This document shows, in pieces, positions 1 to 12,653 of a stretch of 64,000 nucleotides of DNA. Every line of letters begins with the position of its first letter. Position 1 is the stretch's first letter. Source of the DNA: Welwitschia mirabilis (lineage: Eukaryota; Gnetophyta; Gnetopsida; Welwitschiales); contig JBOZIK010000001.1 in NCBI GenBank assembly GCA_051453625.1, positions 266,426,734-266,490,733 of the forward strand, written 5' to 3'. The translations under genes and the position numbers were made by a program. Below the pieces are notes generated by a model. That model did not search any database. It worked only from the letters and a program-made list of their open reading frames with translations, and was not told the origin of the DNA.

Positions 1-419
1 TGTATGTTATAGGGTCATTATATGCTTTAAAAAATTAAAACCTACTTATAATGGTTAGTCATAATTGCATTTATGATCAATTGTTTTTGTAACCATTAGT
101 TGGAATACAATTATTAAATGTAATAAATATTTTATTACCTACAAAATGATCATCTAAATGTCTCTTATTTTAATTTTAAAAATTTATAGATACACGTGAA
201 TGGACAATAAATGTAGTATTACTTGATAATATAAAAAGTTTTTTTTAATACATATCATTAGGGAAAGTCTTTTTTTTCTTTTTTTCATAGGATATTGATA
301 AGTTTTATGTCTAATCAAATATACTTTACCATTAATATCAAAGGAAAACATTGTTAAGTTATATTGCCAAATTGATACTAAATTAACATACCTAGTATAG
401 TATAACATGTTGCAAATAT
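1..419. other. AT-rich sequence, nothing recognised
   Basis: I see no protein similarity, RNA gene or clear repeat here. Short open frames on both strands look like chance. Confidence 0.4.
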
Positions 420-1240
420 TTTAGGTAAATAAAGTCTTTGCATATCAGAAGTAATTCAACATTTTTCTCAAGTTGTGATTAACCCAAAAAATGGACAATA
501 TTGATAAGGAATCAATTGAATCTTAGAAGGCATTGACCAAACCTGAACTAAATATGTTTTGATAAAGTTCTTAAGGGGTTAATAAAACCTCATAAAGGTT
601 TTACTAGACTTGGATCAAATGTGGTTAACCAAACTCTAGGCGATGTTAATGGAACCATGTGATATAAGCTAATCGAGTTGATTCAAAGAAAATCAAGTTA
701 ACCAACTTCAGTGAGGGTAACCAATTGGTTTAACTCAATTTTTTGAGGGATCAACTAGTTATAGTAAAAATGGAACTTTTTAAATTCTTTTCTAGCTATT
801 ACCCTTTTCATTCCTAGATATTAAATTGTCAAATTCACATTTCAATGCACAAAAACTATATTCTATACAAGCCAAATAAATATAAATCATTCATACTAAA
901 TTTTTCAAAATAAAAATCCATTTATAATGTTGATATTCATTAGTCAAAAAACAATCCACTGTAGTATATGAGCATATAGTTATGAACTTCTTTTCAAGTA
1001 GTCTAATTCCATTTAATTATACTTTAGATCTAGTGATTTTAGTCCATTCAAGCATACTATCCTTACCAAAAGCTTTTCTCTATGAAGCTTGATACTAAGC
1101 CTTAAAAGTATACTTGTAAAGTTTATAGGTTGATTTAAAAATCTAAAAAGAAGGAAACAATATTTTAGATTAGTTTAGGATTAAAGATAATAGCTAAAAG
1201 TGGAGTCCACTATGAGGAATATGAAGAACTCAAGTAATAG
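420..1240 (+). repeat. diverged LTR fragment of the Copia-B family
   Basis: Blocks in this stretch follow the order of the Copia-B LTR at 37827-38994. Around 710-800 there is a 'gtaacc...gagggatcaactagttatag' type block matching about 38200-38290. Around 1080-1130 'tatgaagcttgatactaagcc' resembles the 35-bp repeats at 38620-38758. No gag or primer binding site follows, so this is a solo or truncated LTR. The similarity is by eye and diverged, and the edges are approximate. Confidence 0.4.
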
Positions 1241-2579
1241 TGTCTGGTGTTACCCTAAAATTAACACATAAGATCATGATCTTCAATACTAAGTCATGAA
1301 GGGATATGATATTAGCATTGGTATAAAATAATCCAACCACCTTCATAACAACCTCTAGATAAGATGTTAATAGAGGTTTCTATTCCTAGTACTCAAATAT
1401 CTATTCCACTAATATACAAAGAGATTTAAAATTTGCTACCTCAATTTCTATTTCTTTGAGAATAGTCTTAGATTTAAAATCATTGTAAAAGCACATCCAT
1501 ACCACTTATCCATGTGGATAAATAGAACCACCTTTTTAGAGGTAAAGGTTTCAACCTTCTTTCCCTTTATAGAATATGAGAGTTTGAGGGCCATCTGAAC
1601 TTAAATCACACTATTACAACCACAATATATATAACATTATCAATAAAATCCTAACAACTAATTGATGTAAGTAGAATGTACTAAAACAAACATCATATGA
1701 TGATTATATATAATACATTAATGTGAATTTTATATAAAAGATAAAGCTAAATATAACAGGTGAAGGTAATACAAGATATAAAAAAAGATAAAGCTTATGA
1801 TCAAATGATTGAATCAAACTAGTCAATAAATTAATATTTAAAAAAATTAATTATAATAATAGAAAATTAAATTACAAAAAAAATTCACTGAAATGCTTTA
1901 ACAATTCATGAAAAGATGCAAAGAATGAGGAAAAACTAGTTCAAAGTTAGCTAAGTTAAAAGACAAAATAAAAATGTACAAATAATAAATAATAAAGGAT
2001 ATTATAAAAATGTAAGATTCTAAATATAATTAGATCAAACTTGCAAATTATGATGAAATGATAAAAATGAGTAAAGGAAGGATGTTAGAAGATGATTATA
2101 TTTCTATGAAATTCTTATTAAAAACTAAGATGTCCTTGATCAAGTATAAAAGAAATTAGAGTGTAAATAGTAGAGAGCAAAAATAAAGATAAGAAATGAG
2201 ATCCCTATCTTAAATTTATAGAATGATTTAGGGTATCAGTTAATAGTTAGTCCTATAGTTTAGGCACTCAACTATTTCAAATACATAAAAATAGCTTTAA
2301 TCAAGGACAATTAACCATAGTTTGATCAATCTGGTTAATCTCATATGCCATAGGTCGATTAATTTAAGATAGTTAAAAACCACAAATGATGTGATTGATA
2401 TAATAGGTTATCCACTAGGATCAAACACCTACAAAAATAAGCTAACCCTTTAAGAAAGCATAAAGAATAGAAAATTTAAACAAAAAGATAAGATTATAAA
2501 CATAGAAAAGAAAGTTAGAAAAGTTCAAATTTAAAGAAGATAAGAAAAAGGGTAAAGACTAGAAAGAGATAAATGTTTA
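1241..2579 (-). other. possible 3' untranslated/LTR region of Copia-A
   Basis: This lies just beyond the end of the Copia-A RNase H reading frame, where the 3' untranslated region and 3' LTR should sit. Around 2230-2450 the text has the same flavour as the 5' LTR at 23260-23700 (runs such as 'ggttaatc', 'ggtcgatta'). I could not align it convincingly or find the expected LTR edge, so the assignment is positional. Confidence 0.25.
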
Positions 2580-4716
2580 AAAGATTCAAGGATAAGGATC
2601 TAAGTTTAAGGATTTATACAAAGAGATGAAATAGTTTTAAGAGAGGTGTTTTGTAATAATATTAGTGAGTTAATAATTAGTGGGAATACTAAAGTGTGAC
2701 ATCCTTGAAATCTACATGATTTATAATGAAGTGATGATGAATATCAATATGCTTTATTCTAGAATGAGGGATAAGATTCTTGAAAATGCTAATGATACTA
2801 TAATTTTTACAAAAAATTAGAGTGTTATTTTCATAATTATTAGGATTTAGTAAGGTATGATGAATCCATAAGACCTAGTTAATGTAACTATTAGATACTA
2901 CATATTCATCTTTGGTAGTGGATAAGGCTATGGGATTTTTTTTTTTACTGCCCAACTTACTAAACAAGATTCTAAGGAATAATAATGACCTCTAGTAATT
3001 TTCCTATCATACCTAGAACTAGCTTAATTAGCATTACAAAAGGTATATAAATTTAAAGTAGTACCTATAGAAAACTAAATTTATAATTTAATGTTTCTTT
3101 TAGAAACCTAAGAATCTAAATAACTTTAAGATGAGATTATTTAGATTTGGATTAATATCTAGCACATAGTTCTACTGAAAAAGTGATGTCAAGTTAGATT
3201 ATGGTTAAATAGACAAGGCTACCAATGATGCTTTTATAACGTTTGGTGTTAACATCATTTCCACTTTTATTAAAACTAATTTTGTTGTTCATTTTAATTG
3301 TAATGGATGATAGTTTGTATTAATCTAAAACAAACTTATTAATGAGATTAGCTATAAATTTTTGTTGAGATGAGAATGTTCCATCTTTTCTTTGCTTTAC
3401 CTATAAACCAAGAAACATTTATAGCTTACTTAGATGGTTCATTTCAAAGTGATTAGTTATAATCTTGAAAACCTCATGAGACATAGAATCCATGATTACT
3501 CCAAATATGATATCAATAACATAATTTTGTATAGGTAATAAATATAAATTTACCTTTTTTATAAATATAGTTTTATTTGTTTTATAGCTAATGAATTCAT
3601 GAGCTAAAAGAAAAGAAGTAAGTTTTTCATACCATGCTTTTAATGCTTGTTTAAGTTATAGAGTACCTTTTTTAAACTTGTAAATATGATGAGGATGCCC
3701 CAGTTATTTAAAAATAAGGGGTTTTTTTTACATATACAAGTTCATTTAAAGTTTTATTTAGGAAAACATTCTTTACATCCAATTAATAAATATTGATATT
3801 ATAGAAGCATGATAAAGAAAGGAAAATATAAATATATTTTAATTTAGTAATAGGATTAGAGGTTTATTTGCAATTAATACCTTTCATTTAAGTGTAATAT
3901 TATACCATAAAATTTTATCTATTTCTTATCACTTGATAGTTTTTATTTAACTCATTTTTGAAGATCCAATTGGTACCAATGATATTGTAATCACTTATTC
4001 TAAGAAAAAGTTTTCAAGATTTTATTATTCTTGAATTGAGTAAGTTATTCTTATATAGTATTAACTCAACATTCATTTTGTTTATCTTCTTTAAAAGATT
4101 TAGGTTTTAAGGTTGAAACAAAATAGATGTTTGCACAAATTGATATTTCTTATTTTAACCTTATTAAAAATATAATCAGTAATAGATTCAATAGAAAGAG
4201 CCTTAGGCATAATTATTTCTTTAGAAGTTGAGGTTTCTTTATAAGAAGAAGAAGGTCAAGAAGTAGAAGTTTTCCCATTTGATTTAATTATTTCAAAATT
4301 AACTCTACTCCATCATCATCATTGTTATTCTTTTAATTACTTTCATCAATCCTAACATGAACACATTTCTCAACTTAATTTAAGTTTTGATTAAATACTT
4401 GATAGGATTTACAAATTTTTAAATATCTAAGGACAATTTATTTTGAAGATTTAGAATGAAAACATCTTTATCACATCATCATTCTTTGGTATATAACATT
4501 TACTACCAAAAATTTTAAAATGTAATATGTTTGGCCTCTTCACTTTCCACATCTTATAAGGTGTTTTTATTGTGCTAGGTTTAGGAAAGGCATGGTTGAA
4601 TGCATAGTAAATAGTTCTAAGAGATCTATTACAAAACCTTTTAGATATATGCTTTGCTTGAATCATTATCCTAGTTATTTCTTGAAGAACCCTATTATTT
4701 CTTGTGACAACACTGT
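2580..4716 (-). pseudogene. Copia-A pol, 3' part: integrase end, reverse transcriptase, RNase H (decayed)
   Basis: Read leftwards on the minus strand this is the second half of a Ty1/copia polyprotein. At 4451-4711 'VVTRNNRVLQE', 'NHAFPKPSTIKTPYKMW' and 'FKIFGSKCYI' match the integrase after the DDE core. The catalytic Glu of the usual NGVVERKNR block reads Thr. Near 3620-3710 'HHIYKFKKGTL' and 'LKQALKAWYEKL' are reverse transcriptase. At 3503-3523 'YVIDIIF' replaces YVDDIIF, so one catalytic Asp is lost. RNase H pieces follow at about 2890-3100 ('ESCLVSWAVKKK') and 2700-2880 ('NLIPHSRIKHIDIHHHF'), and a final 'LTNIITKHLS' near 2660 corresponds to LADIFTKPLS. Stops and frame changes are numerous, so it is not functional. 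The N-terminal half resumes at 19862, on the other side of element G1. Confidence 0.9.
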
Positions 4717-5984
4717 TGTTGTGGTGCATAATTTTGTAATATTCTATCTTTTATCAAATTATATTAATCATGAGTTAACATATTACAAATATAGCATAAT
4801 AGTATAGATGGAAGTGACCAAAATGTCATAAATTCATGGAAGGCATGTGAAAGAAGAAGAAGAATTGATTTCCAAAGAAATATTATATCCTACTAAACTT
4901 AATGCAATGATGTGAGAAAATAAACACATAATGTCATACAAGTGAAACTTAATCTAGATGAATACTTACATGATTACCAAATCAACTAGTTAAGATGATT
5001 AGCCCTATATTACCTAAATTAGCTAAGGAAAATATCACTAACTTTTACTAGCTTAAGCTATTAAGTAAGTTAAATAGAATTTAATACACATTAAAAATGC
5101 ACCTAAACTATTATCATCAACCTTAACAAAGGTTGATCTTAAGACCTATATCATAAGTGATATTGTTACCAAATTGAAAATAATATAAACCACAAGGGGC
5201 ATATAAAGTATTTAAAAAATAAAAGAAAAATAGAGTTTATATTAATAAAACTAGCATTCAGGTTAGAAAGTAAGTACACCTCAAGAAAGGATGCATAGAC
5301 CAATACCAAGGAGATGTATCTCTAAAACTACTCAAGATTAATCTATTATCCTTCAATCTCTTTTCATAAGAATTTTCAGTGTCTTGAAGATGATAGAAGT
5401 ATTAAAGGGAAGGATTATTTATATAATAAAAAAACATAACTGTTACTCGAGATGTAACAATCACATTGGAAAATGCACTTAATCCTTAGAAATAAGTAGA
5501 TGAAATTTAGCAAGCCATTTTAGTATGATTTTGAATATTATGAGGATGCAATAAGGATAAAACCTCATAACAATGTATGAGTCATCAGCTTCTAGCTTCA
5601 CTGTTTGTACTGTAGTTGGCTTTTTCATACTACATGTTATAGGGATGATACTGGGGATGGTATTTCTTCTATAAAAGAGGAGTCATTGGATCTTAGCTTT
5701 AATCCATATTAGCATTCCACTATGTTGGAAACAACAATGGAGATAATAGTCTTCCTTATCTTTCTAGCTTAAGAGGAATTAACCCTTTTCATCATTGAAC
5801 TTCCTCTAAAGCACTGAGTATTTGAATATGCCTAAAATACCTTTAAATATGCCAAGAATCATGTGTTTTCATGATTATCTCATTGACTCTTCATAATCAT
5901 CAGAAGTACATTTGAACTTGTACTAAAGTCCTAATAAAGTACTCAACATAACCCATCAAGATCTTATAAATTAGCATCACATCA
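4717..5984 (-). repeat. G1 3' LTR
   Basis: The left edge TGTTGTGGTGCATAATTTT matches the edge at 17950 (TGTTATGGTGTGTAATTTT). The right edge '...ttagcatcacatca' at 5984 is followed by the polypurine-type tract. The LTR is about 1.27 kb, against about 1.08-1.09 kb for the related G2 LTRs. It contains the recurrent inverted-repeat motif at about 5625-5663. Confidence 0.78.
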
Positions 5985-6000
5985 TAGCTCCCTAGTTAGC
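5985..6000 (-). promoter_or_regulatory. G1 polypurine tract
   Basis: Minus-strand reading CTAACTAGGGAGCTA lies directly before the LTR start TGATGTG. The same position in G2 reads CTAAGTGGGAGGCTA (41296-41310), and in the third G1 unit CTAAGTAGGGGTCTA (12654-12668). A conserved purine-rich block at this place is the expected plus-strand primer site. Confidence 0.6.
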
Positions 6001-6170
6001 CTTGTAAGTTCTTAATGAAGTAAGTGATTAATAATATTGTGAGTCAATTTGACTAACATGAATAGTAAGCAAGGATATGTAAAGTAATTTCTAAAATATT
6101 TATCATGTAGGATTAAATATTAAAATTAAATTAATTGATGTAACACCTTTATAAAATGCATAATAGGTCT

Positions 6171-6210
6171 ATCATCCTATCTATCATTTGAATGATAGTG
6201 GAGATGACAT
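6171..6210. repeat. nested inverted-repeat motif in G1 copy 1
   Basis: The plus strand reads atcatcctatctatcattt, then gaatgatagtggagatgacat. An inner near-palindrome ATCATTTGAATGAT sits inside outer arms TCATCC/GATGA. The equivalent site in copy 2 is near 9501-9537 and in copy 3 near 12841-12880, both partly decayed. It is one of many similar motifs in G1 and G2. Confidence 0.6.
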
Positions 6211-6497
6211 ACTTCTAAAATAAGATGCCTACAAAAATGATCATTGGAAAAATATAAGTAATAATATATTTGTTATCCTTCTACTCAAATCATTTAGCAC
6301 ATCATAATATAACAATTAAATGTTATTCACAATAATCATTATAAGGTGTAAAAATAATAGCTTTAAAAAATGATGATGTGTTTACATAATCAGGGATAGT
6401 GATAGTTAAAATGATGTGTATAAACTAAGCAGTGGTAACTCAAAATGATGTATATAAATCCATTAGTAACTTTTAAATACAATATACAAGGGAAAAT

Positions 6498-6507
6498 NNN
6501 NNNNNNN
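6498..6507. other. assembly gap (10 N)
   Basis: Ten N lie inside the first tandem unit. The matching positions of units 2 and 3 (near 9840 and 13175) have continuous sequence with 'ttcaaaaaaaa(t)cataatattactt', so the missing stretch is probably longer than ten bases. Confidence 0.9.
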
Positions 6508-6768
6508 AGATTACACTTATAAGAAAGTCCTATAACTGTGCTACTATATCCTGCTAAATAATGCTAATAATGCTTATCATACAGGTAATATGAAAACATA
6601 TATTGACTCGTACACAATGTATATGTATCATGAAAGCTTAAAAAAACCCTCATAAATAAATTTTTTCTTAAATATCTTTAAAATTTCATAAGACTTAGTC
6701 CTTCCCTCCTCCCCAACTCCCACAAAGAAATCAGTACGTTCTATATTAAAATAAGTTAAGAGAAGCTA

Positions 6769-6810
6769 TGTCATCCACCTAGTCATTCGAATGACATATA
6801 TGAGATGACA
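6769..6810. repeat. nested inverted-repeat motif with a perfect 14-bp palindrome
   Basis: Outer arms TGTCATC (6769) and GATGACA (ending 6810) enclose GTCATTCGAATGAC at 6782-6795, which equals its own reverse complement. The sister sites at 10125-10168 and 13477-13519 keep the outer arms but carry changes in the inner palindrome. Confidence 0.75.
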
Positions 6811-7974
6811 CTCAAAAAAATAAGGATATGAAAAAATAGTAAAGTTTAGGTAGAATTGGATAATTAGAAATAGTAACAATGAAGCCTCAAAAAATCATTA
6901 TAAATTCAAAAAAAAAGGTAAAATCTAAGAATTGTCAACCAGGAAATTATGGTAAAGGAGTAGAAAATAGAAACATCTGAAGAAAATAAAAAATGATCAG
7001 ACCATGATAAATCACCAAAGAGATAGAATTAATGCTAAAGAAAATCCTCAAATGTGGTCCAAACTCAATAAGCATTCAGGATTTTGTAAGTGGATGTATG
7101 TAAAATTAAAAACAAAGAAATGGAAAGAAAAACATTAGTATAAAATGAAAGAAATACATTAATCAAAGTAAAAGAAACGCATTAATCAAAGCAAAAGGAA
7201 GCATCTATCAAAGTGCTAAAATAAAAATAATCCTTATTAATAAAAACTATAAGTAAAAATAAAAAGACAACTAGAAAACTACCAAATGATTAAGTCCTAG
7301 TTATTATGTGGAAAAAGATACATAAATGGCCTTAAAGCCTTTAAACCAAAAAATTAAGAAAACATAATAAAAACAAATAACTAGGAATACAAAGAATATT
7401 GTTTACCTACATAAAATTCAACCTAACAAAGTCCATTAGTAGAAATCATAAAATCACCTAACTAAGATGACATAATGTAAAAAACTTCAAAAACTACCAT
7501 TTGAATGGATAATAATGATGATGATTTCAATTATATATAATGTTTTTAATCAATGAATGATAAGATTAAAAGATACTTAGAAATTAACTTACCTACTTAT
7601 TTCCTAAAACAACATTAGAACCTAAAAAAGATAAAATGACTGGGTCAAATTACTATATGTAAAACAAGTCTAGAACACAAGTAGTACCTATGATGATACT
7701 AGGGATATCACTAATTTTATAGCCTCTAAGTAAAAATTATTTTTCTATGTTGAGGGAACTGTAACCACTCTTAGAGGAGTAATAATTTGTATGATATGGC
7801 TAACTTACCCGCCAATGGATTTTTCACAACTACCATATCACACTACCAAAGGCCCCTCTTAGGAAACTTTGCCTTGATGTACTTGTGGTAGGATACATTG
7901 GTGACCATGCTTTTATCTCATATACAAAAGATCATGGTTATTATTTATTTCTTTTCTTATCTTTTCTCTCTCTT

Positions 7975-8007
7975 TGTGTGTGTGTATGTATATATATATA
8001 TATATAT
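7975..8007. repeat. (TG)n(TA)n microsatellite
   Basis: A short TG run passes into a TA run. It lies at the same place in the tandem unit as the pyrimidine-rich stretch at about 11280-11345 and the long TC run at 14719-14795. Confidence 0.9.
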
Positions 8008-8105
8008 TTCTCTTTTTCTTCACTTTCACATAACTAATTACTGGTAAGAATAAGAATGAAGTAATGAGATTAGAAACAAGGAAGAGCACCTAAATAACTA
8101 AGGAC

Positions 8106-9315
8106 TCATACAATTAAGAGGAACCCAAATGTCATAAACCTATTAAAGGCATGTAAGAGAAGAGAGAAAATTGATTTTCATAGAAAATATTATATCCTAT
8201 TAAACCTAATGCAATGATACAAGAAAATAAACACATAATGCAATGTAAATGTAACCTAATCTAGATGAATGCCTATCTAATTATCAAATCAACTTGTCAA
8301 GTAGATTGACCCTAAATAACCTAAATCATCTAAGGAAACTATTAATAATCCTAATTAATTTAAGTTATCAAGTAAGTCAAATAGAGTATAATGTAAGCTA
8401 ATCTAAAATATATCTAAACTAATGTCTACAACCTTAATGAATGTTTCCTTATAACTTATATCATTAGTAAAACTAGCACCAAATCAAGAACAACATAAAT
8501 AATAATGGAAATTAAAAAGGATTAAAAAATAGAAGAAAAACATATTTTATGTTATTAAATCAACATCTAGGTTACAAAGTAGCTACACCTCAATGAAGGA
8601 TGCATAATCCAATACCAAGGAGATGTCTCTCTATAATTACTCAAGATGGATTTTCCACCCTTTAATCTCCTATCACCACAATTTTTAGTGCATCAAAGAA
8701 GATAGGAGGATCCAAAGAGAGGTTTACTTATACAATAAGGAAAATGTAACCATCACTTAAGTTATAATGGTCATGCTAGAAAACACATTCAATCATGAAA
8801 ATAAAATTGATAAAGGTCAGTAAGCCATTTTAGTGTTGTCCTACCTACCATGGATACAACACCTCATAATAGATGAGTCATTAGCTTTTAGCTTTATAAT
8901 CAGCCTTGTAGTTAGCTTCAAATGTGTTATCATCATGCATGTCAAGGGGATGACTTTGAGAATCACACCTCTTTAGAAAAGAGGACTCATTGGCTCTTAG
9001 CTTTCATCCATATTAGCATCCCAAATAACTACTAGAGTGCTATCATCCTACTTGTCATGGAAATGACAATGGGGATGACATTCTTTCTTATCTTTGTAGC
9101 TTAAGAAAATTAGCCTTTTACATCATTGATCTTCCTGTAAAGCATTAAGTATTAGAATATGCCTAAAATTCCTCCAAATATGTCAATAATTATGTGTTTT
9201 TATGATCATCCTATCGATTCTCTATAATCATTAGAATTACATTTAAACTTGTATAAATGTCCTACAAAATTAGTCAAAATACCCCATCAAATTCTTACAA
9301 ATTAGCTTCGCATCA
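8106..9315 (-). repeat. G1 partial LTR, tandem unit 2
   Basis: This matches the 4817-5984 part of the left LTR, for example 'aaaatattatatcctattaaacctaatgcaatgata' early and '...attagcttcgcatca' at the right edge. The first ~97 bp of the LTR are absent and the internal sequence '...actcatacaattaagagg' abuts it directly. The motif at 9042-9080 is a clear hairpin: TATCATCC, GTCAT-GGAA-ATGAC, GGGATGAC. Confidence 0.75.
9042..9080. repeat. nested inverted-repeat motif in G1 unit 2 LTR
   Basis: The inner stem GTCAT/ATGAC has a 4-base loop GGAA. The outer arms are ATCATCC and GGATGAC. Very similar motifs lie at 5625-5663, 12266-12304 and 19490-19530. Confidence 0.7.
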
Positions 9316-11415
9316 TAGATTATACTTAGCCTTGTAATTTTCTAATTAAGTAAGTGATCAACAATATTATAAGCCAATTTGACTAAGATAACCAGTAACT
9401 AGGGAAAATGTAAATTGAGTTTATAAATAGTTACCAGGTTGGAATAAACATAAAAAAAAACCAATTAAATACTACCTCTATAGGATGCATAATATATCTA
9501 TTGTCTTATCTATCATTTAGATGATAATGGGGACAACAGACTTGGAAAATTAAAATAAAAGTTAAATGCCTACAAACATAATCATTAGAAAAATACAAGT
9601 ATTAATATCTTTGTTAGATCCTACTTAAACTATTTAACACATCGTAATATGATAATTAAATGTCATACAAAATAATTATTATAATATTTAAAAAAATATA
9701 ACTTAAGAAAATGATGATATGTATGCATAATCAAGAATAGTGATACTTAGAATGATGTGTATAACCTAAGAAGCGTAACTCAAAATAATGTATAAAAATC
9801 CATTAGTAAGTTTTAAATGCAATCGACAAGGAAAAAATTCAAAAAAAAATCATAATATTACTTCTCTTATTCAAGTATTCTAGATCACATCTACAATAAA
9901 GTTTTATAACTATGCTATTATGGCCTGCTAAATAATGCTTATAATGCATATCATATGAAATTAAACATCGATCAGTGTACCCTATATATGTATTATGAAA
10001 GATTAAAATGATTCTCATAAATATAATTTTTGCTTAAACATCTTCAAGACTTCATAGAAATCAGTCCTATCTCCTCCCATAAAATAATTAATATGTCCCA
10101 TATTATAATAAGCTAAGAGAAGGTATGCCGTCCACCTAGTTGTTCAGATGACATACATGGGATGACATTTAGAAAAATAATAATTTGAAAAAATAGTAAA
10201 GTCAAGGTAGAATTGAATAATAAATAGTAATTGTGAAGCCTTAAGAAGTCATCATAAATTCTAAATAATAGGTAAAAGCTAAGAGTTATCATCCAAGGAA
10301 TCATGATAAAAAGTCACAAATAGGAAAATCTCAAGGGATCATGATAAAGTAGTAAAGGGATATAATTAATGTAAAATAAAATCCTTAAATGTACACCAAA
10401 CTCAATAAGCATTTAGGATTTTGTAAGTGGATGTATGTAAAATTAAAATCAAAGAAATGGAGGAAAAAGACATTAGCATAAAATGAAAGAAACACATTAA
10501 TAAACATAAAAATAATGCATCAATCAAAGTGAAATAAACTCATCAATAAAAGAGCTAAATGGATAAAAAATATAAATGAAAATAAAAAGACAACAAAAAA
10601 AATACCAAATTATCAAGTCCTAATTATTATGTAAAAAACAATACATAAATGACTTTAAAAATTTTAAACAAAACAACTAAGAAAATATAATGAAAATAGA
10701 CAACTAAGAACATGAAGAATATTGTTTACCTATCGAAAATAATAACCTAATAAAGTTACTTAGTGGAAATCATAAAATCAACTAATTAATGATGCATGAA
10801 ATAATTTAAGAAACTTTAAAAAGTACCAATTAAATGGGCAATGATTATGACGATGTTAAGTATATCTAATATTGTCCATCAATGGATGATAAGATTAAAA
10901 GCTACTAAAAAATGAACTCACCTACTTGTATCTTAAGACAACACTAGAATATAAAAAAGTAAAATCATCATGTGGAAGTACTATATGCAAAATGAGTCTA
11001 GAAAATAATCAATGGCTCTGATGACATTAAGGACATCACTAATCCTATATCCTTTAAATAAGAATTGTTTTTCCATGATGAGGGAAGTGTAACTACTATT
11101 ATAGTAGTATGAACCCATATAGTAGGACTAATAGACCCTCCAGTGGAGTTTCTAAAACTATCATATTACACTAGCAAATTTCCCTCTTAGGAAAATTTCT
11201 GTGGTGTGCTTGCAGTAGGACATGATGATGATTATGATTTAGCTCAGATACAAAAGATCACAGTTATTATTTATTTATTTTCTTTTATTTTCTTTTTGTC
11301 TTTATTTCTCTCTCTTCTCTTTTCCACTCTTTTTCTTTACTTCTACATGACTAAGCGCTCAAAAGAATGAGGATGATGTAATGAGATGAAAGACAAGGAA
11401 GAAAACCCAAACAAC
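9316..11415 (-). repeat. G1 3' internal non-coding region, copy 2
   Basis: It is parallel to 5985-8105 along its whole length. The polypurine tract at 9316-9329 is decayed (plus strand tagattatacttag). The inverted motif at 10125-10168 is recognisable. No coding similarity. Confidence 0.7.
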
Positions 11416-12653
11416 TAAAGACACATCATTTAAAGTAACCCAAATGTCATAAACACATTGAAGGTATGTGAGAGAAGAAGGAGAATTGATTTTTATAAAA
11501 AATATTATATTCTATATTATATCCTATGAAACCTAATGTAATAATGTGAGAAAATAATACATAATGTAATGCAAATTTAACCTAATCTAGATGAAAACCA
11601 ATCTGATTACCAAATAAACTTGTTATGAAGATTAGACCTACATAACCTAAATAATCTAAGAAAATTGTCACTAACCCTAACTAACTTAACTATCAAGTAA
11701 GTCAAATAGAGTGTAGTACAAGCTAATATAAAATATATCTAAACTAACATCTACAACCTTAATGAAGATTGTCCTTATGACCTATAACATTTGTGAAACT
11801 ATCACTGAATCAAGAACAACATAAATCATAAGGGGCATTAAAAAGTATTAACAAGAAAAAGAGAAGCAAAGTTTATATTATCAAAATAGCATCCAAGTTA
11901 CAAAGTAATCACACCTTAATGAATGATGCACAACCCAACACCAAGGAGATGACTCTTTGTAGCTACTTAAGATAGATATTCCATCCTTTAATCTTCAATT
12001 ACAAGAATTTTCAGTGCATTAAAGATGATAGGAGGATTAAATGAAAGGTTTATTTATACAACAAGGATAATATAACTATTACTTAAGGTGTATTAATCAC
12101 ACTAGAAAACATGCTTAACCTTGAGAAATAAATGGATGAAATGGATAAAGGTTGATAAGCCATTTTAGTAGTATCCTAATAGTCATGGAAATGAAACCTT
12201 ATAATAATGGATGAGTCATAAGCTTCTAGCCTCACAGTCAGCTTCATAGTTGGATTCAAATGTATTATCATCCTACATTTCATGGGGATGACACTGGGGA
12301 TGATATCTCTTTAGAAAATAGGACTTACTATCTCCTAGTTTTAGTCCACATTAACATTCTAAATAGCTACTAAAGTGCTGTTATCCTACTTCTCATGGGT
12401 ACAAATGTGTGAATAATAGTTTTTATTATCTTTTTAGCTTAATATAAATTACCCTTTTAAATCATTGATCTTCCTACATATCGCTTAGTATCATAATATT
12501 CCTAAAATACCTTCAAATATGTCAAGAATTACATGTTCTCGTGATCATCCCATTAATTCTTCAAAATCATTGAAATTACATTAAACTTGTATGGATGTCC
12601 TACAAAAGTACTCAAAATATACCATCAAAATCCTACAAACTAATATCACATCC
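11416..12653 (-). repeat. G1 partial LTR, tandem unit 3
   Basis: It begins at 'taacccaaatgtcataaacacattgaagg' after the same type of junction as unit 2 and ends '...taatatcacatcc' at 12653, followed by the polypurine-type block. It contains the best-preserved long form of the inverted motif at 12266-12304 (TTATCATCC...GGGATGATAT). Confidence 0.75.
12266..12304. repeat. nested inverted-repeat motif in G1 unit 3 LTR
   Basis: The plus strand reads TATCATCCTACATTTCAT, GGGG, ATGACACTGGGGATGATA. The outer arms TATCATCC/GGATGATA pair over eight bases and the inner arms TCAT/ATGA over four or more, around a GGGG loop. Confidence 0.7.

Larger units (their letters stand above)
6001..8105 (-). repeat. 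G1 3' internal non-coding region, copy 1
   Basis: This is non-coding sequence between the polypurine tract and the unit junction. It has counterparts at 9316-11415 and 12654-14890, and in G2 at 41311-42570. Recognisable blocks are 'gtcatccacctagtcattcgaatgacat', 'cattcaggattttgtaagtggatgtatgtaaa' near 7073, and 'taccatatcacactaccaaaggcccctctta' near 7832. A 10-base gap lies at 6498-6507. No coding similarity was seen. Confidence 0.7.

Noticed and set aside
4592-4807. Plus-strand open frame of 71 codons
   Set aside because: It is a shadow of the Copia-A integrase on the opposite strand and runs across the G1 insertion border.
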